DNA from: Adineta ricciae
Lineage: Eukaryota; Rotifera; Eurotatoria; Adinetida; Adinetidae
DNA length: 64,000 bases
Direction of reading: 5' to 3'
Assembly: GCA_905250025.1 (NCBI GenBank)
Contig: CAJNOJ010000338.1
Location: forward strand, 19,296 to 83,295
Shown here: piece after piece, positions 21,690-35,619 of the stretch
Layout: every line of letters begins with the position of its first letter
How positions within the stretch are numbered: position 1 is the stretch's first letter
Position numbers and translations under genes: made by a program
The notes under the pieces: model-generated
The model's input: the letters and a program-made list of their open reading frames with translations, nothing else
What the model was told of the DNA's origin: nothing
Database searches by the model: none

Positions 21690-23050
21690 ATTTCTCTTTA
21701 ATCTTTTCATTATTGTAAATTAGATAAATACAACAAATAAAGAGATAAAGGAAAATATCTAAAGAATAAAAAGTTAAAAGAAAAGAAAAATCTACTCGAT
21801 TAATTTGATGAATTAATTGATTTGTTCGTAATCGAAGTGTATCGGTTGTATAAAAAGATTTTTCACGCATTTGTTGATCTTTTTTCTTCTTGAATTTCCC
21901 ATTCTGATCGTTTTCGCATTCCTAAAAAGATGAAAAATTCATTTAAAAAAATGATTTTATTCATCAATTTTACTCGTCCATCGAAGAAAATTTAAAAAAC
22001 GAACATTTTGTAAAAATCATCGTTTTCTTTCATTTTTTCAGTGAGAAATTTTATTGAAAAAGATTTTTTTTTCTTCATTTGTACGTGATGATTTGAAGTA
22101 ATGACAATAAAATGAAATTTGATCTCTCAAATCAAATCAACAGAATTTCTTTTGTCAGGATTTTCAAATGACAAAATCTCATTTTACACAAAGATTTCAA
22201 ATTTCTTTTTTAGGTGAAAATTTGTGAAGAAAATAAAGAAATTAAATTGTTTTTTTTATTAAATAAGAAAAAATTTATTTTAAAATTTCAAAATTTTCAT
22301 TTGAGAAAATCAAAGAAAAGATTTATTTTCAATTTGAAATCTTAATTAACAATTTAATTCTTCTTTTTGTTTTCTCAATTTTGATAAAAATCAAATTAAT
22401 TATTTCAATTCTCATCTTTTCACAAAACACAATTTATCATTTTTTCAAATCTTCACAACAAAAATCAAAATAATCATCGTTATTCAAATCATTTTCTAAT
22501 CATAAAACTTCATTTCAGCAACTTTTCAATACAATTACATTTTCATCAATAAAATAAAATATTCTCTGATTTTCACATCTAAAATTACATTCAAATACTT
22601 CGCATTATCATTTATAACAATGACTTTTTCACTCATTATGGAAATTATTTGAGAAGTTTCTACGAAAGAAAATGAGAAGAATTTTATTACAATTTGAAAT
22701 CGAATGAAGAAATACAAAGAAAAACATCAGTTTGCATTTCAAATTGTTTTCTTTACTTCAGCAAATATCTCTGAACAATTTCCTGTTTTTGAACAAATTT
22801 CAATGAATTGATTAAGAAAAAAGATCAATAAGGAGAGTCTCAAATCACTTTGAAAGACAAAATCATCGATGAACTAAAGAGAAAATTCACATAAAATACA
22901 AAAGAAAATCTCAAATAAGAAAATAAAAGAAGATCAGAAATGAAATGTTTTTGTGCATTTTTGAAACAAAATTTGAGAGAAGTGACACAATTTTCCAGAT
23001 TATTTGAATCAATTTATGTATCGACAAGATGTTTGTATTGTGTTTGAGAT
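21690..23050 (-). pseudogene. remnant of the polycystin-like locus, internal part missing
   Basis: 21690-22000 matches the 3' end of the intact gene (about 24745-25110), including the terminal coding exon with TTDTLRLRTNQ and the preceding splice sites. About 22570-23050 matches the 5' flank of the intact gene (about 33655-34150). Only about 570 nt of AT-rich sequence lies between, against about 8.5 kb in the intact copy, so the NHL, REJ, PLAT and channel exons are absent. The 3' exon also has one extra base in an A run (near 21883 on the plus strand, six T against five), which shifts the frame. It is read as a deletion allele of the gene at 24826; an old paralogue is the alternative. Confidence 0.7.
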
Positions 23051-23752
23051 GGTTAAAAAGATATTTCTGGGCAAAACAACATATGAACCAAAAGAAAAAA
23101 TGTTCGCCTCCATTTCTATGAAATTTAACACAAATATGAAGATCTTATCAAATCGATCATGATGAAGGTGAAAGGATGGATCTATCAACTATCAATCTAC
23201 TCATTCTCGCCAGACAAAACTGTATTCCATAATTCTGCACTGCCATCTATTTGATCCATTCGAGAGCTGTGAATGAAGCTATACAATCCGTTACTGAATC
23301 TTTGAATTACAATATTTCATAGATCGGATTAGTAATCTTGATTTTGCATTTGACGTTCCATACACATTATATACAATAGAGAAGCTATGAGAAAATTTTG
23401 TAGAAATGACAATGAATAGTAGAAGCACCATCATCTTTTCCATTCTGCTCTTTTTCACATTGAGATATTATCGATAATGAACAACACGAGTACTTTCACT
23501 TTTCTCTGCCAGTGTTAAATCTACTACTTTTTCATAATATAAACAAAAGAAGAGATCAGGAACATAAGCACACTTCTCTTCTTACGATGAACTCTTTGTG
23601 GATGTTCATCAGTATGTCTGAACTGTATGACACCGAAACAGAAGGTTCTGCTCCCCTTTTTAAAGGAAATCGCAGTACAATTTGTACTGATATTTGTGTA
23701 GTTCTTAATTTTAGAATAAAGATTGTTCAATATTGAGCTGAGAAAAGCACAA
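23051..23752. other. intergenic stretch
   Basis: No homology to the other copy is seen beyond about 23050. Overlapping short frames on both strands near 23512-23736 show no recognisable domain. Confidence 0.5.
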
Positions 23753-23823
23753 GCTACTGTAGTATAATAGTAGTATCACGGTTTGTCGGACCGAAGATCA
23801 GGGTTCGATTCCCTGCAGTAGCG
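23753..23823 (+). tRNA. tRNA-Asp(GTC)-like, possibly degenerate
   Basis: The 7-bp acceptor GCTACTG/CAGTAGC and the T arm (CAGGG-TTCGATT-CCCTG) pair perfectly, with discriminator G at 23823. The anticodon loop reads TT-GTC-GG, giving aspartate. The D arm has the Asp-like GTAT...GTAT form. Weak points: the D loop is short (AATAGTA) and lacks the usual GG, and the first anticodon-stem pair is A-A. It could be a working tRNA-Asp variant or a decaying copy. Confidence 0.7.
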
Positions 23824-24825
23824 CGATATCTTTTTTCATTTCATCATTCACTAATTATTTGTAACATAATGATTCATTTCGTACAATAATTGCATCATAT
23901 TATGTGTACAGAACACAAACATTACTTTTCGTTCTATGAATATGACTCATGTGTGTTTTCATATCTATCATTGTAGTCTACATTATGCATATGAATTCAT
24001 GCCAATAGTTAGTTGACTTTTCTTTTTGCGTAATCTTCTTCCTTTNTTTTCTGATTTGTATTTTCATTCGATAAAATGAAATATTTGGAATCAAAAGAGA
24101 TTCGATTGAAATTGTCTTTTGAACAACTTCAACTAAACCTTCTGGTTTATTTATCGATAAAAACAACATCATTTATGTTTATCAAATAAGAAACAAATCC
24201 AATTGAGATTTGATCGAATGAGAATAACATTCCGATGAAAATAATTTTATTTTATTTATAAATTATCTCGGTATCGTTTTTGTGACAATACGAGATGAGT
24301 TTTATGTTGATAATGAAACTTTTCATCAAGTGGAAAAGTGATGAAACAAAAGGAATTGTTGTAATGAAATACAAATGAACATTCGATTATCTTTCTCTTT
24401 CGAATCGAATATTTATCGATGTTCATTCGAAAATTTCCATTTGGAAAATCAAAAGAATCAACGAGAACAGAAAAAACAACAAAATCGTCTTTTGATGAAA
24501 CAATTTCAAATTCTCTTTTTCCTCTTAATACGACGAATAATCGTGTTTTTCGATCAAAATCCAAATAGTTTTTCACATTTAGTTGAATTTAAATAAAAGA
24601 ATCGATTTTTCTCAATGAATCTCATTGTTCCTTTGAAAAAGACTATTTTCAGTACATTCCGGTGTGAATGACGATTTCATTTTCATTTAATATAAATGAA
24701 TTTCAAAGAAAAGATTCAATTTGTGTTTTCAATGAAGAAATATTTTGTTCGATAATCTTTATTATTGAAAATTCGATAAAATAAAACAAATAAAGCGATA
24801 AATGAGAAAAGAAAAAGAATTTGTT
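23824..24825. other. intergenic stretch with a contig join
   Basis: The N at 24046 separates contigs. The 106-codon minus-strand frame at 24256-24576 has no recognisable domain and is mirrored by a frame on the other strand, so it is not called. Homology to the deletion allele begins near 24745. Confidence 0.5.
24046..24046. other. single N, contig join
   Basis: Joins copy 1 (which carries the deletion allele) to the contig with the intact polycystin-like gene. No overlapping sequence is visible on the two sides. Confidence 0.8.
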
Positions 24826-27800
24826 TTAGACATTTGTTGTTCGTTGATTAAAATAAATCTGAAATGAGAAATTGGAAAAGAAAAGCAAAGAAAAGAGATT
24901 TCGTACTCGATTAATTTGATTGACGAATTGATTTGTTCGTAATCGAAGTGTATCGGTTGTGTGGAAATATTTCTCACGCATTTGTTGATCTTTTTCTTCT
25001 TGAATTTCCGATTCTGGTCGTTTTCTTATTCCTAAAACAAAGATTTGTAGAAAAGATTCTTCCATTGACGAATTTCACCTGTCCATTGAAGAAATTTCTT
25101 CGTTAAGTATGAAAATACTTCCGGATCTTCGATGACTTTTTCCCGCGCGAGTCGAAAATTCTCGTTGATAATTGATAAAAAGATACTTAAGCAAATGAAA
25201 ACAACGAGAAGAGTAAATAAAGTTAAAGAAAATGGCCCAAGAAATGTTCCCGCACGAGATAATTCATCCGAATCGAATTTCATTAAAATCATTTCAAATA
25301 ACATTTGTGATGTGTCGAATAAAGTTGAACAGGATTGGATTTTTGAAAGAAAAAGAAGATAAAATAAACAAAGAAATGAAATGAAAAGAATTGAAAACAT
25401 CAATGAAAATGAAACGAATTCTTTTGTTGATAAACGAAGTGTTTCTGCGAATAAAGATAAACGACGATTAAATCGACATAAATGAAGAAGTTTAATTGTG
25501 CCAAAGAAACAAGAAAAACCATAAAAATAATTCAAAAGATCGTTGAAATAAACAGATTCTTCTAAATTTAGAAAAACATCACCTTGACTTTCACGAAATA
25601 ATTTTCCAATTTCTTTTCCAATTTGAAATCGAACGAAATAAATTCCAATTGATGAAATCGAACAAATGATCAGACCGAGATCGATTATCGACCAAAATTC
25701 AATGAAATATTTCCATTTGAAATTGACAATCGATCGAATTTCATTGAAAATCATATAAAGAATCAACAATAAGTAAATGATTGTACAAATTAATTGAGAA
25801 AATGACGTAAAAGCTGAAAAGAAAAGATGAGATTTGTCTTTTTAAAAGAAAAATTACCGTAAAAATGAATTGGTTCAAATCGAGATTGAAAATCAATATT
25901 TCCTGTTGAATCAAATTGTGTTTGAAGTTTCACAAAAGTAAATAAATTCACATTTGGATTATAAAGTGACATTTGGATTTGAATTTCACGTGTTTGTTGA
26001 TCAATCCATTGGAATCGATGAAGTTCGGAAAGATTTCCTCGAAGATCTTTCATTGAACCACGAAATTCATAAATGTATCCACGATCTTTGGATTTGTATT
26101 GAAATGATTGAGAAATTGATGAAGAAAATAACGAAGTGGAATGTTCAAACCATCCAGGAGAAAATGAACGTTTTTCTTCATTTGACAAACTCAAATCATT
26201 TCGACAAATTGAATTTAATTTGATTCGTTTTGGACAAAGTTCTGTTCGAATTCGTGATTGTTTCATCAACGCCCAACCGAGAAGTCGATTTGAAGTGTCA
26301 TTGAGATGTCCACGGAGATATTCCACATTCTTTCCATTGTACCATTTGTGTGCACGAATCTTTCCAATAAAATCTTCTTCTAACCATTCCCAATACTCAT
26401 TCACTGATGAGATTTCCACTGGGAATGATTTTTGAAGATGTCGAACTTGAAACGAAGCGTTTTCATTATGATTTGAATAAACAATTACGAAGAGAAGAGA
26501 AAGAAAACAAATCGAAAAGAGAATTTCTCGAATAATTTTCCACATTTGAAGTTCACGAAGACGAATTTGTCGAGCACAAGCGATTTCATTTGGAGTTAAT
26601 CGATTAGGACGAGTCGATGGAAGAATTTCAATTGATGAATGAAGATTTTCTTCATCTTTATTCAACATTAATTGATTTTCATCAAAATATTCTTTCAATT
26701 CTTCATCTTCATTCGGTGATTTTCGACAAAAAAATGCAAAAAATATTGCCAAAGATAAAATCTATTCGAAAAAGAGACTCAGTTGGGAGGAAATGAAAGA
26801 GGATCGTTACTTTAATTGGTTCGGTGAGAAGAATCGATGAGAAGAATGACGAAAGAACTGAAATCAACCATTGTTGACTTTTCACATCACCAAATTCAAT
26901 TCCACGTACGATGATAAAGAATATCGAAATGAGAAATAATAGAAAAGAAATTCCATACGCAACAAATAAAAACCACCAAGGAAATCTAAATGAACATTTC
27001 TTCTTCTTCTTCCAGATTGGATTCGTTCGTTGATGACGAGATCGAAGACGACGAAAGAATTGAATTAACAAAAGACTTGGAATTAACGAAATCAATTCAC
27101 TCGTAATGCCAATGAGAATTTCATCGGATGTGATGGAAAATGTTCCAAATGAAAGATTTGTTGAATTTTTCACTTTTGCTTCATTTCGGAGATCATAAAA
27201 CATAATATTTGAAAGCATTGAAATAAAAAATAAAACAAAACAACAAGTACATCGTTGAACACGTGAAAATTGATTCGACGGTGGACGAGCAAAGATTGAA
27301 AACCATAAATGTTCATCAGAGAAATTATGAAAAGCTTTTTTTGCTAAAATAAATGAAAATTTCTTCTTTTCTTCTTCATTTGCACTTGGAAATATTCGTT
27401 CGATTTTTCCATCATCTTTTTCCACTGCAAACCATCGTTGAGAAATGAAATGAAATGTTTCCATTGTTTGTAAATCACGAATAATTATATATTTAAGAAA
27501 CCAAGATGCAAAGGAATCTTTTCCCGAATTGTCGTGCCAAATATGAAGACAATTTAATGATCCCAATGGTTTTCGAACTTTCATAACAAATGAATCAATT
27601 CCACCACGTTGAAAAATTTCTCTTTTTGAATCATCAAATGTTCGAATATGAGTTTTGTCATTTTCACCATGTAAAATAAAATGAACCTTGGATTTTGTTC
27701 CTGAATCTTTTCGATGACCAGTAAAAACAATTAATTCATAAAAATAATTGTCAAATGATCGATTATCAGATAAAGGTGTTACGCCCAATTTTTCCGAATC

Positions 27801-30800
27801 TTTTTTATCATATTTTCGTGCATAAATCATCAAAATAATATAAATAAGAATAACAATGATCACAGTTAAGTAAATTGTTTTGTTTTTGTGAAATTCGACA
27901 TTGTGAAAAACATAATTCCAATCGATCGTCTCAGGTAAAATCACAAATCCACTTGCGAATTTTGTTAAATGTGTAGAAAAACATTCGGTTTCATAATGAT
28001 TTGTTTGTGATCCAACGATTAATCCATCGGATTTCCATTGATTTTGTTGATTAAGATAAAAACAGCCAGATGTGTAAATTCTCGTTTGATAATCTGAAGT
28101 GAAATGAACTGGATCAATTGGAATTGGAAGAGTTTCATTTGAACAGAATTCATTGGATTCGAATGAAGTCAATTCGCGTAAACCAAATACGAATGTTCGA
28201 TGATCAATTGTTTGTTGATTGTCGAGAAATAAAGGAGAATTGTGAAGAGATGAACAAAACAATTTCCATCCATCGATTTCATTCATCGATCGATTTAATC
28301 GAGGAATTTGATCAAATTTATAAATTAATAAATAAGATAAATTCACATCGATTGGTTGAAATTCGAGATGAATGGAAATTGGTAAAGAAGATGAAATATT
28401 CACAAAATGATAATGAAATGTTTGATTATGATAAGAAGAATTAAATGTTGAAACATTATGAGAAATCATTGGTGAAATCACAACATTTGGATCTCGTGGA
28501 ATTCTCAAACGAATTGGATTTTGTTTTGTTGTTTCAAATGGAATTTCATTTCCATTTCGATCAAGAATTGTCAATGAAATCATCGTCGAAAGATTCGTAT
28601 TGGTATTTGTATCATAAATGGCTAATCGTTCCATCATTGATCTTAAGAGAAGAACAGATGAATTGTTTTGAAGAGAAGATTTGACATTCGATGGAAAATG
28701 AATTTCTGCTCTTCCAACTTGTTTCATCGATTTGTTTGAAATTGATTCGATTGAAATTGATTCGAATGAAATAAATGTTTCTGGTGTATCGATGATCATC
28801 TTCTGTCCAACATTTAAATGAATATTAAACGATGAAGTGACCAATGAAATCATTTCATCGACTTTCTCAATTATTTCTTTTGCCAATTTTTCTTGATAAA
28901 ATCGATTTCGATTTTCATTGATTTTCTCCATTGACAAATCGTTTCCATCAACGAATAATTCTTTCAAACAATGAAGATTTCATTTGAAGAGGTGAAAACA
29001 TTCTCAACTTACTCAAATTTGACCAATCAGAATCCAAATTTGTATCATAATCATCAGGGATTCTCGTTGAACTCTGAAAATCAGATTTTAAGAGATTTGT
29101 CCTTTGTTGTAAAACTCCGTTGACACCCTAAATCGATCATTTCAATATCAATAAAGAAAGGAAATCAGTTTACGGTTAAAATATTGGCAGAACATTGAAG
29201 AAGTTGTTGACCTGTCATTTGAATATCTTCATACGGAACTTTATTTGATAAAGAATGAAGATCTTTCGATAATTGGGAACATTTTTGTGTCACGATCATC
29301 TTTCAATGGAAAATAAATGAGAAAATAAGGTGAGAAAATGTTGAGATTTACGAGAGTTTGTCTTGTTAATTGATTTGTTGTTTCGGTGAGTTGAATTAAC
29401 GTTGATAATTGTAATTTCATACTTTCAATTGTCATCGGACGAATGTTTCTTATGAATTCACTTAAATTCTCTCGAAATTCTGCTTGAAAATTCATTTGTT
29501 CGTTGAATTCTTTCATTGCTGATTGATTGGAGAGAAAATCATTTGGAGAAGTTCGATTTTGTCCCAATGAAGAAACAGAAATTTGTGTTGATGAAATTCC
29601 ATCTGAAGAAGAAAGAAAAAATTCAATTGAAAGAAAAGATTTTACATTACTTTGCGTCGCTTTTTCACGATTTTCATTGGTCATTTGATTAAATTGTTGA
29701 GAAATTGAACTAATGATTTGTCCAATGGAATTTTGATCGTGATTTTCATGTAATTCAACTAATAAACCTTTTGTTTCTTGTGAAATGACGGAAATAGTTG
29801 ATGAAATGTTAAATTCAGTGATTGAATTCATTAAATCACGAATTTGAACAAGAAGATGAAGATTTCCACTTGGTAAACGAACAGTGAAATTGGAAATTGG
29901 AGAAAAAGCAACGATTGTTCGTTTTGTTGGATCTTTTGACCAATCTAAAAGAAAGAATCGTAGAGAAGAGAAGATTTCTTTCGTTGATTTTCTTTACAAA
30001 ACAAAGAATAATCTTTGATATTATCTTCGATTTGCCAATCGAGACATTTGATTTGAAATAAAGTTTCGATCGTTCCATTGATTCGATCGATTGAACAAGT
30101 TCCATTCGATGGTTTAGAATTGATTTTAAAATTCAATGCACTAACGCTTATTTCATCGGCAAATGAATAAACAACTTCATATCGCCAATAAATTATCTCA
30201 GGATGAATCAAAAATAAATCATTTGTTGAAGTGAAATTCTTCGTTGTTTCTCCTTTCAATTCAAATCAATTTCATCAAATTCAAAAAGAAAAATGAAAAT
30301 TTTACCGTAAAACCACGAAGAATTCCTCAGAGAGAATAAAATCCATTGAGTTGAATTTTGTGATGGATAATAAATATTCCATTGAATAATTTCATTTAAA
30401 CGACAATTTCGATAACAAAATGAATACAAAGCGACTTGTGTTGTTGGATTTATCAATTGATATTCGAGATTTGATGAACAAAGTGTTGAAATGACACATC
30501 TAAAGACAAAGAAAAGATATGTGAAACATGAAATTATCTAAAGAATTTACCCGATGATGATCATTGGTCTTTTCAAATCTTTAATTTGAACAAGAACAAA
30601 ACCAGATGCATAAATTGTCACATTTCGACGATTATTCATTTGGACCATAAATTGATATGTTTCATTTAATTGAAACGAATTCGAAAATATTCTTATTGAA
30701 GATTCTTTCGGAACTCTTCTTCCGACAAATTCGTATTTTGATGAATTGAATAAACACGAAAGATCTGACGAATCATTCGATGATTGTGCATTCGTTGTGA

Positions 30801-33656
30801 ATTCACCTTGAATTTCATATGTTTTATAACTTCGACAAAAATATCGATAAACCCAATCCTAAAAGAAAATGTCAAAAACAGATTCACAAGAGAAGAAACT
30901 CACTGTAGAATTAAATTCAAAACCATCAGGATCAATGGAATAATTTCCTGGATTTAAATAAAGATCTTCTTCATAACCAGATGTGATCATCGATGTTCCT
31001 AATGGAACAAGATTTGCAGTGATTCCTGTTGGATTAATTTGAATATAAATTGATTTTGATGATCGAATATGAAGATAATCTTTCAATTGAATATGAAGAG
31101 TAAATTCATAAATTCCATATGGAATTGTTATTGAAGGAATGTACAAATCAGTTCGGGTGAAATCAATCGAATCGAACAAAAGTTCATTTGTACAGTTTTT
31201 TGTACAATTTCGGATTTTCCATTGAGATTTTATTTCAAATGATTTTGAACATTCGAATTGAATTTTGGATAAAATATAAAAATCACGATTTCGACGAATT
31301 TGAATTGGTGATGAAAATGTTGAATGAGGAATTAAATCAATTTCAACACTGGAACATTTTTCTACTCAAATAAAATATTCGATTTTATTCAAATATTTCA
31401 ATTTTTACTTTCGATTTTTGGAAAATTTGTCGAAATTTGGTTCATTGTTGTGGAAAAAATTGTTGTTTCTTCTTTTATCGCTACAAATGAACAACTTTGA
31501 TTCGATTAAAAGGATTTTTATCAATGAAATTATCGAACTTTGTTGACTTTGTAAGATGTTTTCAATCGTTGTCATTTCATCTAAAATTTCAAAGGAGAAA
31601 TAAAAGGTTTTTCGGGAAATTTAACAAACTTTGTTGCATTTTTTTTGTTGTTTCAATAAATGAAGAGTTTTCTACAAATGAAAAAACAAAGATTTCGCTT
31701 CTTTAGTCACTTTTTCACTTACGACACGAAGTTTTTTCAAAATTAAACTTTTGAATTCGATGATTTCCATTATCAATAACAAAAATATTTCCATCAATGT
31801 CAAAACTCAGAGTAAATGGGGAGGATAATTGATCAGACTGTGAACCTTTTCCATCGCATCCAACTAAACATCGAAAACCATTCGCATCTTCTCTAATTAT
31901 ACGACCTTTTCCAGATTCCGCAATGAAAAAATATTTTTGTGCATCGAGAACAATTCCACTTGGAAGATTGAGTGTAAATGTGACGGATGAAGATCCGTTT
32001 CCCACTTTCGTTTTTCCATTTAACTGTCCAACTTCAAATTGTTGGATACGATTATTGCTATAATCTGCCACATATAAATCGAAATTCACATCAACAAATA
32101 TTCCATAAGGATGATAAAGTTGGTTGAGAGCAGAACCTCGAGCGCCATTTCCAGCAACAATTTTTGGTTTCAAATCAACATCGTTCAACCATCTCTTCAT
32201 CACTTTGTGTTTATTGAGCATTGAACAATACAACGAATTATTTTGATCGACAAACAACCCAAAACATTGAGAATCAACACTCATGACAGTGATGAAACTT
32301 TCATTTCGTTGATTCCATTGATTAACTTGATTGTTCGACCAACCATTATCGATAAAAATATCTCCAACATTTGTCACAAATATCGACAATGATTCGACGA
32401 AATTCCCCGAAATGTTTTTTGTTGGATTTGAACTTTGATTGGCCCAGATTAGAATTTGTTTTGTATCCATATTGAATGAATAGATTGTGTTGTTTGTGTT
32501 TATAAAAAGAGCACGGGGATTTGCTCCAATAATGTTTCGATCAGCAAAAGTAATTGCAGATTTATTCCAAGTTGCATTTGAACAAAATTTCGGTTGATTA
32601 AACGAAAGAGCTGAAATTGAATGAAGAAATCTGTAAAATGACTATGAAAGTTGAAGTTAGGAAATCTCGGAAGAAACTTTGAGTCTGATTCATTGATTAG
32701 AAAAGGAATGTTTAAACTAAATCATTGTAAAATCCTGTTAAGTTCTCAAAATTCTGTGAAAAAGTCGTTGATAATCGAATATCAAAGACGAAAGGATAAT
32801 TTCTGAAAGAAATAAAGTAATTATCACTAGTCTCTTTTGGATTTACTTTTCAACAAAATGTAATTCTGAAAGAATGATATCGGACGGATGAGTTTCGAAC
32901 TGTTCTTCGGCACCAAAGATATTTGCAAAAAATCTTTCTTTACCTATTGTCTCTTCGTTATGTCAGATTGTTTCAAGTCTGTTTGATACCGTAAATTTGA
33001 CTCCTCTCATTGACAGAACTTAAAACTCGACTATAGAAAAAGTGTATCTTAACGAGAACAGTACCAATTGATCATTGTCATGTGTCTTTGACTAAATTAT
33101 CGATGTTTTCAAAGTTTATGTAGTTGGACATGGAAATGTCATCGATTTAGATAAAAATATTGTCAAATATTGATTTTGATTTACCTTGCGAAATTCGTGG
33201 AAAAGCTGTTTGATCTAAATGAATGAAAAAAATCCAATTGAGAATTTCATCTGATTTCCTTTTCAAAATTTTCTCTTGAAATTAAACAAACCCAAACTTC
33301 ATTTTTCTTTACAGAAAACTGGAAGAGTACAATATCCTGATTCTAATCTGCCTGCTATTACATGAAAACGAGGTTTTTATTTAAAGGAATCGCTGTGCAA
33401 CATTTAGCGAAAAAGAACCTTGTGCGCTTATTTGGAGATTTCAAGGACAGACTGATGACCTGTTTACCTGAATTTGTTCGAACAGTTGATAAAAATCCTT
33501 CAGTTGTCATTGGAAAAGCTGTTTGAGAAAGAAAACAAAAATCACTTTTTAATGAAAACTAATTTCAACAAACTTTCTTCGATCTTCGTCGTTGTCAAGG
33601 AAACAGTTGATAATTCACCTGAAATGAAGAAGACAATTTCACGCANTTGACGCCAT
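24826..33656 (-). CDS. polycystin-1-like channel/receptor with an NHL beta-propeller ectodomain
   Basis: A large multi-exon membrane protein. In order: a signal-peptide-like exon next to the N (33619-33645; a candidate ATG at 33656 lies across the gap); two small phase-1 exons (33468-33518, 33185-33214); an NHL-repeat exon (31723-32610); and REJ-type exons from 31361 to about 29240. The GAIN/GPS region follows (28967 onward; HLTKFA with the HLT cleavage triplet), then PLAT (about 27700-27300, FYELIVFTGHR), multi-pass membrane segments, the polycystin/TOP domain (26752-25790) and the pore region (25769-25090, with FDSDELSRAG and SIINENF). The NHL-to-REJ junction keeps frame: the donor GTAAGT after 31723 joins the acceptor before 31361. 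The last exon is 24826-24858, after a 48-nt intron. Polycystin-1 relatives sense ligands or force and gate cation flow. The usual LRR, WSC and PKD repeats are not seen. Exon details between 29,000 and 30,500 are approximate. Confidence 0.82.
33646..33646. other. single N, contig join in the first exon region of the polycystin-like gene
   Basis: The sequence on one side ends in a signal-peptide-like exon and the other side offers an ATG (33656-33654, minus strand), so the two contigs are probably truly adjacent here with a small gap. Confidence 0.7.
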
Positions 33657-35619
33657 TTGTTATTCACACCTAAATTACATCCAAATATTTCCCATCGTCA
33701 TTTGTAACGATGACTTTTTCACTGATTATGGAAATTAGTTGAGAATTCCGCTCAATTGTGTAGGAAATCAAAGATTCTAATGGAATTTCAGAAGTTTGTA
33801 CGAAAGAAAATGAGAAGAATTTTGTTACAATTTGAAATCGAATGGAGAAATACAAAGAAAAACATCAGTTTACATTTCACATTGTTTTCTTTACTTTCAG
33901 CAAATATCTCTGAACAATTTCTGGTTTTTGAACAAATCTCAACGAATTGATTAAGAAAAAACATCAATAAGGAGGGAATCGAATCACATTGAAAGAGAAA
34001 ATCTCAAATGTGAAAACAAAAAAAGATCAGAAGTGAAATGTCTTTACGCATTTCGAAACAGAACTTGAGAGAAATGAGACAATTTTCGAGATTATTTGGA
34101 TCAATTTATATGTCGAGAAGATGATTGTATTGTGTTTGAGAGAGGGTTTTCAGATATATCAACAAATACCCCATTGATTGTTGATAATAAATCGAATGAG
34201 AAATTGAATAAAACTCATTGTTGAAGTTGAATATGAATAACTGAAAACTGATGATTTATAACATTTGTAATAACGAACAAATGGAGATGAAATAGTTCCA
34301 TCATCATTTCTTTAATTCGAATCAAAAGTAAAGCATTCCGAGAAAAAAGATGATGATATTGAATTATAAACAAGAAGTATTTTGATAAAACATTGATTGT
34401 TCAATGAAATTGTATTGAATTGATAAGTATTTCTTCGAATAATAACATTTCATTGTTGATAAAAAGAAGAGAATTTATTTGCATATTTCATAATATGATT
34501 TGATTGACAATGACTGATTGATAATACCAAAAGGATTTCGAAAACAAAATCACCAATCGAATTTTCATCATTGAATTTCAAGAAAAAAGAAAAGGAAATT
34601 TCAGTTCAAATGCAAATCTTTTCTTTAGTTTAACAAAAGAAAAAGAAATTTTTCGGTGATCATTGTTCATTCTCCGTTTAGTTCTCAAAAGAAAAGATTT
34701 GTATTTTTTAAATCTAGGATTCATTGTTCGTTCATATTCAATAACGTTTCTTCAATGACACATTTTCAAAATTCGAAAAGAGAAAATTTTGTGTAAGAAG
34801 TTCAAAAATGCGAAAAATCCTTTTTCAAATTGGAAAAATCATCGCTTAAGTAAACAATCGAATGTAGAGATGGAAGAAGTACAAAAAAAGTGAAAACAAA
34901 AGTAATGAATATGAGAAATTCGTTTCGATGAAATTTCGATTCATAGCAAAGATTTACATGTTCGATCAATTTGTTATTGTTCGAACTAAAAACAATTTCA
35001 ATTAGTAAAATGGAAGAAATCTTCATTTTGAATAATTTACTTAAGAATTCCTTGTCGTTCGAAAGTTCATAACGATAAGAAAATACTTGTATTCGGTAAA
35101 TTAAGTGATTCAATCGATTCGTCGTTCACCAACATAATTAGTGATTGTTCCAAGATGTGGGAAAAATCAATGTTATAAAATTTATAAAAATAAACAATGT
35201 GAAATGAATGTCACGGACTCCAGTATACTTATCAACTTATGGACAAAGGATCATTTAGAAGTTGAAGTACTTCCAAAACAAAATGCAACGCGCTCACTTC
35301 TGATTGATTGATTATTCACTAATGAGAAGAGAAATGTAGAGTTGAGTTAGACATCGGTAACGATTGATGATTTTTATCGGATTTTAATAGATTATATTTG
35401 TTAATCCATTCATATAGACACATTTCTAACTTTCATCTTTTTCTCGCGTGTGTTTTGTTCTCGCTGAAAAATGTTTTGGAATTAATTTTGTCTTTTTTTT
35501 GTCGCGGGTGTGTAATTGAAAACTTGTTTAAAAAGCAACAAATTAATGAAATCTTTTATTTATGTTCAACAAATGAAGGAAAACTTGGCAATTGAACAGA
35601 AAGATCCAACAATAGTTGT
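33657..35619. other. upstream flank of the polycystin-like gene and AT-rich intergenic DNA
   Basis: 33657-34150 matches 22570-23050. A 103-codon minus-strand frame at 34802-35113 contains a hydrophobic stretch but I do not recognise it and it has no homologous partner here. Nothing else is supported. Confidence 0.5.

Noticed and set aside
24256-24576. 106-codon minus-strand frame downstream of the polycystin-like gene
   Set aside because: AT-rich, no recognisable domain, overlapped by a frame on the other strand, and the polycystin gene already ends at 24826.
34802-35113. 103-codon minus-strand frame with a hydrophobic stretch
   Set aside because: No family recognised, no homologous copy, composition like the flanks.
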